Shown: positions 39,919-47,748 of the stretch, piece by piece
How positions within the stretch are numbered: the first letter of the stretch is position 1
Layout of the letters: the number at the start of each line of letters is the position of its first letter
Assembly (NCBI GenBank): GCA_023436175.1
Contig: JAEZKE010000084.1
Span: 1 to 52,450, forward strand
Source: Methanobacteriota archaeon
GTDB taxonomy: Archaea; Methanobacteriota; Methanobacteria; Methanobacteriales; Methanobacteriaceae
DNA: 52,450 nucleotides
Direction of reading: 5' to 3'
The notes under the pieces: model-generated
Told to the model about the DNA's origin: nothing
What the model saw: only the letters and a program-made list of their open reading frames with translations
Database searches by the model: none
Program-made: the position numbers and the translations under genes

Positions 39919-41682
39919 ATGGAAATAAATCCAACTCCATATACTAATAGTGATTCGGCTGAGGTAAATGCTGTTAATATGCTTCGTTGTTTGATTAATC
40001 CTAATAAAGCTAAACTAGACATTAAAGAAAGGGATAAATTTCCTAATATTGATGGTTATATAGAATTAGTTAAGAGCTCAGGGATACCTGATGGAAAACT
40101 TGAGGTTCAGATAAAGAAATTACCTAAAAATTTTGATCCAAAAAATCCTAAAATTAAAATCGAAACATCATTATATGCTTATAGTAAAAAAGGAACATCT
40201 AACCCTGTTTTGCATATTGGAGTAGACGTAAATAATAATACAGCTTATTGGGTTTATATCCATGATAATCTTCTTAATACTCGAAAAAAACCTTTGAAAG
40301 AATATAAAGGTAAAACCACTATTATTTCTCTCAATTTGAGTAATGTTGATAATGGTATAATTGAATATGGAAAATCTGATTATGTTAAATATTGGAAATC
40401 ATTTTCTCAAAAACATATTAATTTTACAAATGATTATGATAAACTAAAAGCAAAATTTAAAAATGACTATGATAAATTAAAAGCAAAATTCCGTAACTTA
40501 GAGTTACATTCAGAATCTACATTAGGTGAATATTCTGATGAATTTGTTTATCTTCATACTTTTTTAGACGAACTCAACGATAAATTGGGATATTTTGATA
40601 TAATTAAAAAAAGATTTTATTTTGATGATACTTGGAAATTAGGGTTGGTTTATAAATTATTGCCTAATAATGGATTAAGTTATGATCTTTTTCCTATTCC
40701 TTTTAATAAAAATGACATTCAAATAAAAAAGGTAAAATTAGGTAAAAATGACCGTTCTCTCGATATACTTGATGGGTTTAGAGAATTAGGAATTTTCAAA
40801 GCAAAAGGTCATTTTGGAAATAATCCTATGAAAACTAATCCAAAAGGTTATGCTAGAAAAATAATAGGAGATAAAATTACTAAAATATTGGAAGACCGAG
40901 TTTTATATCTTTGTAATGAGTTCGCTGCAAATGAAGTGTTATTTACAGCTCTTGAAACATCACATACTTATAAATTAATGGATAATAAAAATTCGTTTAA
41001 AATTGAAGAGATTAAAAAAATAGATAGTGAAAAAAAACTTGTTAATAGAATATATCCTTCTTTCAATGAAATATCATTTATTGAAGCTCTTGATTTTTTA
41101 GATTTAAAAGGTGTTAAAGAAGTAAATAGGGTTTATATGCCTCGAGATTGGGAAAAAAATTCTCATGGAGTGGAAACAGGATATTACTCAATTAATGCTA
41201 TGAAAAGAAACATAGAAATAGTTTTTAAGAATTTAATACCTGTTTACAATGACATTGTATCCTGTAATTTCTCAAATTTATCTAAGGAATTATCATTATT
41301 TGAAGGAGTATCAAAGCTAATAGTGGCATATTCCCTAAAAGAGAGATATGATTATGCTCGTTTTGAAAAACCTATAGTAAATGTTTTTTATTTAAAATCT
41401 AATAAAAATGAAAATTTTGAATTTAGATTCTGTGATATGAATGAACTACCCTTTACTAGAGAAGATTTTTATAAAAAACATTGGGAATATTTAAGAAATA
41501 AAGAGCTAAGACTAAAATTAAGAAATAAAGATCTAAAAATAAACTTTGAAGGTAAAGAGTACATACCACTAGATTATGATGAACTTTCACATATTTTTAA
41601 TAACGGTCAAGATACACCTATGTTAAGCCTTATTTATTATTATTTAGAATCTAAAATTAAGCGAATTATCAATAATTGGTAA
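39919..41682 (+). CDS. DUF4365-like putative PD-(D/E)XK nuclease protein
   Basis: 587 residues. The first 150 residues look like DUF4365: NSDSAEVNAVNMLRCLINPN, then FPNIDGYIELVKSSGIPDGK, LEVQIKKLPKN (the acid plus E-x-Q-x-K pattern) and VLHIGVDVNNNTAYWVYI. These would be the E, D and QxK residues of a PD-(D/E)XK-type nuclease fold. The long C-terminal part is helical and unrecognised. Residues near 175-195 contain the tandem DYDKLKAKFKN/DYDKLKAKFRN. ATG at 39919 is chosen over GTG at 39910. DUF4365 proteins are common in bacterial and archaeal defence loci, which suits the element; the target is unknown. Confidence 0.6.
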   Translation: MEINPTPYTNSDSAEVNAVNMLRCLINPNKAKLDIKERDKFPNIDGYIELVKSSGIPDGKLEVQIKKLPKNFDPKNPKIKIETSLYAYSKKGTSNPVLHIGVDVNNNTAYWVYIHDNLLNTRKKPLKEYKGKTTIISLNLSNVDNGIIEYGKSDYVKYWKSFSQKHINFTNDYDKLKAKFKNDYDKLKAKFRNLELHSESTLGEYSDEFVYLHTFLDELNDKLGYFDIIKKRFYFDDTWKLGLVYKLLPNNGLSYDLFPIPFNKNDIQIKKVKLGKNDRSLDILDGFRELGIFKAKGHFGNNPMKTNPKGYARKIIGDKITKILEDRVLYLCNEFAANEVLFTALETSHTYKLMDNKNSFKIEEIKKIDSEKKLVNRIYPSFNEISFIEALDFLDLKGVKEVNRVYMPRDWEKNSHGVETGYYSINAMKRNIEIVFKNLIPVYNDIVSCNFSNLSKELSLFEGVSKLIVAYSLKERYDYARFEKPIVNVFYLKSNKNENFEFRFCDMNELPFTREDFYKKHWEYLRNKELRLKLRNKDLKINFEGKEYIPLDYDELSHIFNNGQDTPMLSLIYYYLESKIKRIINNW

Positions 41683-41745
41683 AAGTTTAGATAAGTTGAT
41701 TTAAGTTAGACGTTTGAAAAGTAATTTAATTGTATCAAATAAGAA

Positions 41746-44538
41746 TTATATCCCATATATTTGAAAAGGAGCCCATTGATAAAAATTATACCCTTTCTTA
41801 AGTAATTTAAGTTCAGCTTGTCTAATATTATCTACCATATCTCCATTTTCATTATAAAAATTCAAGAATAATTCTTTTGTAGATCCTTCCATAACTTTCC
41901 ATAATGAAGCTATAATAAATCTACAATTTCCATAGTGAATTGAACGTATTAATCCTTCAATTTCATCACCATGAGTTATTGTACCTATAGCTGTATCACA
42001 TGCTGACAAAACAACTAAATTAGAATTCAACTCAATATTCATGAAATCAATGGCATTTAGAATTCCATCATTCAATTTTATTCCTGAGAATAATGGATAG
42101 TATTTATCAAAACATCCATGGCATGCAAAATGGATAATATCTTTATTTTTAATCTGTTCAATTATTTTTTCTTTTTTAGCATCATCCCTAAGAATTAGAT
42201 CTGCTTTAAGAGTTTTTGCAATTTCTATAGCTTCACTTTCTGCATAATCCAAATCACAAGTTGGATTACCAATAACTAAAGATTTATCTTGTGTACTTGA
42301 TCTTAAAAATTGTAAAGAAGATGCACTTTGTGCAAAAGAGATTTTATGATCTTCTAATAGGTATTTACTGCCTTTTAAAGCTTTAAATGGTATTAAGTGT
42401 AAATTTTTGTGGGGAATGATGACAAGATCAGAACTTAAATGTTCTTTTATCGGTTCAATTAATACGCTGTAAAACCAATTAAGAACATTTTCTGCATCCT
42501 CAATTTTTTTATTTATCCTATCTGGATCTTCTTCTTTTTCGAGTATATCTATAATTTTTCTAAATTGCTCAGTTTTTTTGGAGATTTCACGTTCAGTTAC
42601 TTTACTTTCTTCTACAATCAATTTATCTTCATTTAAAATGAATATTAAAAGCTTTTCACCTACAAAATACTCTATAAGAGTTTTTTTCTCTAAAATATTT
42701 GATAGTTTATCCAAAGATATCGTTTTAACTGTTTCAATACTATAATATTCAGGATCACTTAGTTTTATTTCCATTAAAATTTTATTATATGTCTTCTTTA
42801 ATTCGTGGATTGAATTTCTTAATTCTTCTTCGGCCTTTATATCTAATTTTTTTGTTAAAATCATTGATTCTTTTTCTCTTATTTCTTTTAAAATATGAAC
42901 ATATTTACCAATGAGTTTATCATCTCCTTTTATTTTCTTTTTTTCATTTGCTAGAAATTCGAGAAACATTTTCCCTTTTGATGATTCTAAATAATTAAAT
43001 GCTTCTTCATATTTTCCTAAAGCGATAGCAGTCATAATAATTTTATTATAAACTCCAACTACACTTTCAAAATAAGCTTTTCTCATTTCAGGTATTTCTA
43101 TTGATGATCTTATGGTTTCAATTAAATAAATGGATTCTTTTAGGTATTCATAAGCATTTAAAAATTCATTTTTGGAATATTTTATTTTACCAAGGTAAAA
43201 ATTGACCCTTATTAAATTTAATTTATCATTAGACTTAATATAAAAATTTCTTGCTTCTAAATAAAGATTTTCAACCTTATTTTGGTTTTTTTCAGTGTCA
43301 ATATGCATGTTTAAAAGTTTAGATCTAGCACTTGCTTCGTTAATTAAAGTGCCTATATAATCAGATGTGTTTTTTTCAAAAAGGGATTTAGATTTTCCAA
43401 AAAGAGTTATAGCATCATTTAAATTATTTATTGGGTTAATACCATGAGTAGCAATCTCTATTTTAGTAGTACCTTGGTTGTTTAAATTTTTAGCATAATT
43501 TAGTTTATTTTCTATCAGATATTCTTCGGCTTCTTCGTAGAGTTTCAATGATTCTTTAATATTAAACTGCGTATCAATTCCAATATCTGCAAGATAACTT
43601 CTTGCATTGGCTTCGTTAGTAAGAATTTTACCATATTCAAAAATACTTCTTATGCTACTTCGAGATTTTTCAAAAAGATTGACAGCTTCATTTAGGTTTT
43701 CTATAACGTTTATATTCAATTTAGCTAGAAATGATCTTACAAGCCCTTCGTTTACTAAATTTAAACCATATTGGTGAGTATTTCTAATTAAACCTTTTTT
43801 TCTAGCTTTTTCATATAAGTTTATGGCTTTATGAAGGTTATTTACAGGTTTAATTCCAAAAAGAGCAAATGTTCGCATTACATTTCCCTCATTCATTAAA
43901 CTTAACCCATAATTATGTGTATTTTCTTTTAAACCTTCCAATCTGGATTTTTTAAAAAGATCAATAGCATTATTCAAATTCTCTTGAGGATTTATACCTA
44001 TTCTAGCTAATGCATCCAAAGATGTACCTTCATACCATAATGCATTTGCATAAATTTCGGTGTTTGGTTTAAATCCTTTAAGTCTAGCTTTTTGAAATAG
44101 TTCTATGGCTTTGTTTAAATGTTTTATAGGTTTTTCACCTATCATTGCTAGTTCTACTCTCGAAACACCTTCATTAAATAATGATCTACTGATATAAATA
44201 TCCTCTTTTAAACCTTCATATCTAGCTTTTTCAGCCAGTTTTATTGATTTTTTAAAGTTTTTTTTGGAGTCTATACCTTTTTTAGCAAGAGAAAACATTC
44301 CGTAACATTCATTGAGTAAAGACTCACCGTAAAAATAGGTATGTTTCTTAAGAAATTTCCTACTCCTTTGGAATAAGCTAATGGATAAAAAAAGATAGCT
44401 AAGATTTCTATCTATATATCTTATGATGATTTCTCCAGAATAAATTAAAAATTCACCATATATGATAGAATTGGGGAATGTAGGATTATTAAAGTCTAAA
44501 TGTTTTTCAAGTTCTGAAAAATTAAATATTGAGTTCAT
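41746..44538 (-). CDS. Helical repeat-CHAT protease
   Basis: 930 residues. Residues about 60-480 contain nine or so units of about 46 residues, with words such as NLNNAIDLFKKSRLEGLKEN and YGLSLMNEGNVMRTFALFGI, a TPR/Sel1-like array. A helical linker leads to a C-terminal CHAT (caspase-like) domain. This has IHFACHGCFDKYYPLFSGIK (catalytic His, about 807) and NLVVLSACDTAIG (catalytic Cys, about 847), and it ends YQWAPFQIYGI, a standard CHAT terminus. ATG at 44538 is favoured over GTG at 44547. TPR-CHAT proteases act as effectors in CRISPR type III-E (Craspase) and other immune systems; a free-standing one in this element is likely also defensive. Confidence 0.88.
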   Translation of the reverse strand: MNSIFNFSELEKHLDFNNPTFPNSIIYGEFLIYSGEIIIRYIDRNLSYLFLSISLFQRSRKFLKKHTYFYGESLLNECYGMFSLAKKGIDSKKNFKKSIKLAEKARYEGLKEDIYISRSLFNEGVSRVELAMIGEKPIKHLNKAIELFQKARLKGFKPNTEIYANALWYEGTSLDALARIGINPQENLNNAIDLFKKSRLEGLKENTHNYGLSLMNEGNVMRTFALFGIKPVNNLHKAINLYEKARKKGLIRNTHQYGLNLVNEGLVRSFLAKLNINVIENLNEAVNLFEKSRSSIRSIFEYGKILTNEANARSYLADIGIDTQFNIKESLKLYEEAEEYLIENKLNYAKNLNNQGTTKIEIATHGINPINNLNDAITLFGKSKSLFEKNTSDYIGTLINEASARSKLLNMHIDTEKNQNKVENLYLEARNFYIKSNDKLNLIRVNFYLGKIKYSKNEFLNAYEYLKESIYLIETIRSSIEIPEMRKAYFESVVGVYNKIIMTAIALGKYEEAFNYLESSKGKMFLEFLANEKKKIKGDDKLIGKYVHILKEIREKESMILTKKLDIKAEEELRNSIHELKKTYNKILMEIKLSDPEYYSIETVKTISLDKLSNILEKKTLIEYFVGEKLLIFILNEDKLIVEESKVTEREISKKTEQFRKIIDILEKEEDPDRINKKIEDAENVLNWFYSVLIEPIKEHLSSDLVIIPHKNLHLIPFKALKGSKYLLEDHKISFAQSASSLQFLRSSTQDKSLVIGNPTCDLDYAESEAIEIAKTLKADLILRDDAKKEKIIEQIKNKDIIHFACHGCFDKYYPLFSGIKLNDGILNAIDFMNIELNSNLVVLSACDTAIGTITHGDEIEGLIRSIHYGNCRFIIASLWKVMEGSTKELFLNFYNENGDMVDNIRQAELKLLKKGYNFYQWAPFQIYGI

Positions 44539-45072
44539 TTCTATCACATAATTAGTTATAATATAAAAAAAAATGATTAATTGTAGTATAAGATATTATT
44601 TCATCAGTATATATCTATTTATACTGGAAAAATTTTATGCTTTATTTTATACACTATTGATTGATTTTATACAAAAATGCACTAAACAAAAGCGGTGTTA
44701 TTTATCCAATTTTGTGGCTAATAACTGATATATTATCCAAATGGAATTATCAGTAAAAAAGGAAAAGTAAAGTCTGGCGGATCTTTATGTGGGATAATAT
44801 CTAATTTAAACAGCTTATTAGATACATTGATATTATTTTTAGGTTTTGAATTAGAACATTTGAAAAGTACTTATTTTTTTTGAAAATTTAAAAATCTTCG
44901 ATTTTTAACATTCGGAAATTGTAAATTTCATCAATTTTTAAAAAGATTTATATGGGTTAATTTTATAAAACTAAAAGTGAAATACATCAAAAATGTAGAC
45001 GCTGGTTTATCCGATTAGTATAATTATTTATTATGAATTTTATGAAGTTTATTAGGAAAAAAACAGGTATAA
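44539..45072. promoter_or_regulatory. Right-end region of the element upstream of dut
   Basis: 534 AT-rich bases. AAAAATC-TTC-GATTTTT (about 44889-44905) is a tight hairpin. GATTTATATGG near 44945 looks like a TATA box that could drive dut in the inserted state. A frame at about 44740-44882 lacks a start codon. Nothing else is clear. Confidence 0.4.
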
Positions 45073-45543
45073 ATGAGGTGTTTTAGTATTCTAGGCGAAA
45101 AAGAATTAACCAAACTATTTCCAGATTTCAAAGGACTTATACAGCCTTCAGGAATTGATTTACCATTAGAAGACGTGTTTATTCAAAAAAGTGCAGGGTC
45201 TTTAATTGACAACGAGAAAAATCTTCCAGAATTAGAAAAGCTTGAAGGCCCAATCTACACTTTAAAAACAAAAACAGCTTACTCGGTTACAGTGGCGCCG
45301 AAGGTTAAAATCCCAAAGGGATACTCAATGCTTTACCGTCCACGTTCCACCCTTAACAGATCCTTTATCTCAGTCCATACAGCAGTAGGTGACCCTGGAT
45401 TTTACGGAACACTGCAGTTTATGGTTTACAATTATGGCGAATTTGATTATCAAATTAAAAAAGGGGAAAGGATTGCCCAGGCAGTTGTATTTAAGGTTAC
45501 AGGGTCTGGAGAGTATAATGGAAGTTATCAAGAGGAAGAATAA
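45073..45543 (+). CDS. dut: dUTP diphosphatase, archaeal (dCTP deaminase/dUTPase fold)
   Basis: 156 residues as written. ILGEKELTKLFPDFKGLIQP and SGIDLPLEDVF at the front, YSMLYRPRSTLNRSF and HTAVGDPGFYGTLQFMVYN in the core, IKKGERIAQAVVFKV near the end: the trimeric dUTPase/Dcd fold as in the short archaeal dut class. It removes pyrophosphate from dUTP. The original start (MLGEKEL) was lost to element insertion at 45091. Two substitutes are possible: ATG at 45073 (weak AGGT site; MRCFSILGEKEL), or an ATT at 45088 with GAGGTG seven bases before. Both extend over the attachment site. The promoter would now come from the element. Confidence 0.87.
   Translation: MRCFSILGEKELTKLFPDFKGLIQPSGIDLPLEDVFIQKSAGSLIDNEKNLPELEKLEGPIYTLKTKTAYSVTVAPKVKIPKGYSMLYRPRSTLNRSFISVHTAVGDPGFYGTLQFMVYNYGEFDYQIKKGERIAQAVVFKVTGSGEYNGSYQEEE
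45091..45106 (+). repeat. Right attachment site (attR core) inside dut
   Basis: Second copy of CTAGGCGAAAAAGAAT, continuing directly into the dut coding sequence (TTAACCAAACTATTTCC). Confidence 0.75.
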
Positions 45544-45551
45544 TAAAATTA

Positions 45552-45565
45552 TGGCTAAAAAGCCA
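45552..45565. terminator. Terminator hairpin between dut and acs
   Basis: TGGCT and AGCCA separated by AAAA, followed by a T-rich tract (CTATTTTTAT). It lies nine bases past the dut stop. Confidence 0.55.
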
Positions 45566-45614
45566 AATTCTATTTTTATATTCCTGTTATCTACATTTTA
45601 ACTAAGTAACTCAA

Positions 45615-47567
45615 TTAGATAGCTTTATCAAGTCCATCAACAGCTTCTGGATTTGCGAGGGTGCTTATATCTCCCACATCTTCACCTTTAACCTTAGCTT
45701 TTATAACCCTCCTCATTATTTTCCCACTTCTTGTTTTTGGGAGGTCATCAACGAAATTTATGTATTTTGGCGTTGCAACAGGGCCTATTTCAACTCTAAC
45801 ATGGTATTTAAGGGTGTCTTTGAGTCCCGGTGTGGGTTTAAAATTCTCTTTGAGTATAACAAATGCTGAAATATCTTCACCTTTAATTGGATCTGGTTTT
45901 CCAACAACTGCTGCTTCTGCAACTGATTCATGACTCACAAGGGCTGATTCTACTTCGGCAGAGCCTATTCTATGTCCTGCAACGCTTAAAACATCATCTT
46001 CACGTCCCTGGATCCAGAAGTAACCATCAGAATCTTTTCTTGCGACATCCCCGCTCAGGTACATGTTTTCAAATTCGCTCCAGTACGTGTCAATGTACCT
46101 CTGGGGATTTCCATAAATGGTTCTGAGCATGGATGGCCATGGAGTTTTAATTACGAGATGGCCTCCTTTTTCAGTCAGAGACCTGCCTTCATCATCTAAA
46201 ACATCTGCCTGGACTGTTGGGAAAGGCATAACTGCAGAACCTGGTTTAAGTTCAGATATTGGCATAGGTGTTATAATGTGCATTCCAGTTTCAGTTTGCC
46301 ACCATGTATCCATAATGGGGCATTTTTCCCCACCAATATATTTGTAGTACCATACCCATGCTTCTGGGTTTATAGGTTCGCCCACAGATCCAAGAAGCCT
46401 TATGGAACTCAAATCATATTTTTCAGGCCATTTGGGGCCGTATTTCATGAACATTCGTATTGTTGTAGGGGCAGTATATAAGATGTTCACTCCATATTTT
46501 TCTACTATCTCCCAGAACCTGCCTGGATCTGGATAATCTGGAGTACCTTCAAATATGACGGATGTTACCCCTAATAAAAGTGGAGCGTAGACTATATAAC
46601 TGTGTCCTGTTATCCATCCAATATCTGCAGCACACCACCATATATCATCCTCTTTAAGATCAAAAATAAATTTTAAAGTTGCATAAATTCCAACCGCGTA
46701 CCCGCCGTGAACGTGCACCACTCCTTTTGGTTTTCCTGTGGTCCCAGATGTGTATAAAATAAATAAAGGATCTTCGGAGTCCATAACTTCAGTTTCACAT
46801 TCATCGCTCATATCTTCTATAATTTCATGCCACCAGAGGTCTCTACCCTCATGCATTTCAACATTTATGTCTGCATTGTTGATGACAATAAGGTTTTTAA
46901 TTGTAGGTGTGTTTACAAGTATATCATCCACGTTTTCTTTAAGAGGTATTAATTTCCCTCTTCTTGTAAACCCATCTGTAGTTATGGCTACCTTTGATTC
47001 GGCGTCATTTACTCTTTCTTGAAATGCCTTTGCCCAGAACCCTGAAAAAACAACTGAATGAATAGCCCCAATTTTAGCGCATGCAAGCATTGCCACCGGA
47101 AGTTCAGGGATCATAGGCAGATAAATGCTTACAGTATCCCCTTTTTTAATGCCAAGTCTCCTTAATGCATTTGCAAATTTATTTACTTCACGCCATAGCT
47201 GATGGTATGTTATTTTTTTTACTTTTCCGTCTTCTCCTTCCCAAATATAAGCTATTTTATCTCCTTTGCCATTTTTAATGTGCCTATCTAATGCATTATG
47301 AATTATATTGAATTTTCCATCTAAAAACCATTCTGCATGGGGAGGGTTCCATTTTAAGACATTTTTATATGGTTTAAACCATTTTAATTCTTTTGAAAGT
47401 TCGTTCCAGAACCAATCAGGTTTATCTTTCCCTATTTTAAGTAATTCTTCATAATTTTTTATTTCATGTTTATTCATCCACTGTTTTATGTTACTTTTTT
47501 CTACAATATCTTTTTGGGGTGTGAATATCCTTTCTTCCTTGAGTAAAGCTTCTAAATCTCTTGACAT
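45615..47567 (-). CDS. acs: Acetyl-CoA synthetase (AMP-forming)
   Basis: 650 residues, full length. Acyl-adenylate motifs: ILYTSGTTGKPKGVVHVHGG (about 268), CAADIGWITGHSYIVYAPLL, DTWWQTETGMHIITP (core A5), YLSGDVARKDSDGYFWIQGR, and the C-terminal lysine site KTRSGKIMRRVIKA (catalytic Lys in SGK). The N-terminal ACAS_N region (IKNYEELLKIGKDKPDWFW) is present. It makes acetyl-CoA from acetate, ATP and CoA via acetyl-AMP, the route by which hydrogenotrophic methanogens assimilate acetate. ATG follows GAGGAGAT. Convergent with dut. Confidence 0.95.
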   Translation of the reverse strand: MSRDLEALLKEERIFTPQKDIVEKSNIKQWMNKHEIKNYEELLKIGKDKPDWFWNELSKELKWFKPYKNVLKWNPPHAEWFLDGKFNIIHNALDRHIKNGKGDKIAYIWEGEDGKVKKITYHQLWREVNKFANALRRLGIKKGDTVSIYLPMIPELPVAMLACAKIGAIHSVVFSGFWAKAFQERVNDAESKVAITTDGFTRRGKLIPLKENVDDILVNTPTIKNLIVINNADINVEMHEGRDLWWHEIIEDMSDECETEVMDSEDPLFILYTSGTTGKPKGVVHVHGGYAVGIYATLKFIFDLKEDDIWWCAADIGWITGHSYIVYAPLLLGVTSVIFEGTPDYPDPGRFWEIVEKYGVNILYTAPTTIRMFMKYGPKWPEKYDLSSIRLLGSVGEPINPEAWVWYYKYIGGEKCPIMDTWWQTETGMHIITPMPISELKPGSAVMPFPTVQADVLDDEGRSLTEKGGHLVIKTPWPSMLRTIYGNPQRYIDTYWSEFENMYLSGDVARKDSDGYFWIQGREDDVLSVAGHRIGSAEVESALVSHESVAEAAVVGKPDPIKGEDISAFVILKENFKPTPGLKDTLKYHVRVEIGPVATPKYINFVDDLPKTRSGKIMRRVIKAKVKGEDVGDISTLANPEAVDGLDKAI

Positions 47568-47748
47568 TTTTTATCTCCTCAAGTTAGGTAACATTTCAAA
47601 TTATGAGTCTTAATATACTATTATTATCTAATTTAAGAGTAATAAATTAATTGATTTAAAATAAGATTTAAAAACAGCATTACTTCATGAGTTTGAGAAT
47701 AAGTTGTAAAGTATGAAATAAAGTTTAGATTATAAAAATTAAATTAGT

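Larger units (their letters stand above)
30596..45106. mobile_element. Integrative element in dut carrying putative defence genes
   Basis: The boundaries are the two 16-base direct repeats CTAGGCGAAAAAGAAT (14,495 bases from start to start). A tyrosine recombinase lies just inside the left one. The stub at 30593 and the dut body at 45091 are the two halves of one gene, so the element sits in the dut 5' end. Cargo is AT-rich and not of operon housekeeping type: small zinc-finger protein, SIR2-like protein with a large NTPase, unknown protein, DUF4365-like protein, and repeat-CHAT protease. No replication, conjugation or virion gene is seen, so it resembles a defence island moved by its integrase. 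Excision would rejoin the native dut start. Confidence 0.72.

Noticed and set aside
44720..44885. A short open frame (SKKGKVKSGGSLCGIISNLN...) left of dut
   Set aside because: It has no start codon or ribosome binding site and no recognisable family; its slight likeness to the trypsin-like N-terminus is too short to trust.
45887..47022. Several plus-strand frames opposite acs
   Set aside because: They are shadows of the acetyl-CoA synthetase gene, without ribosome binding sites.
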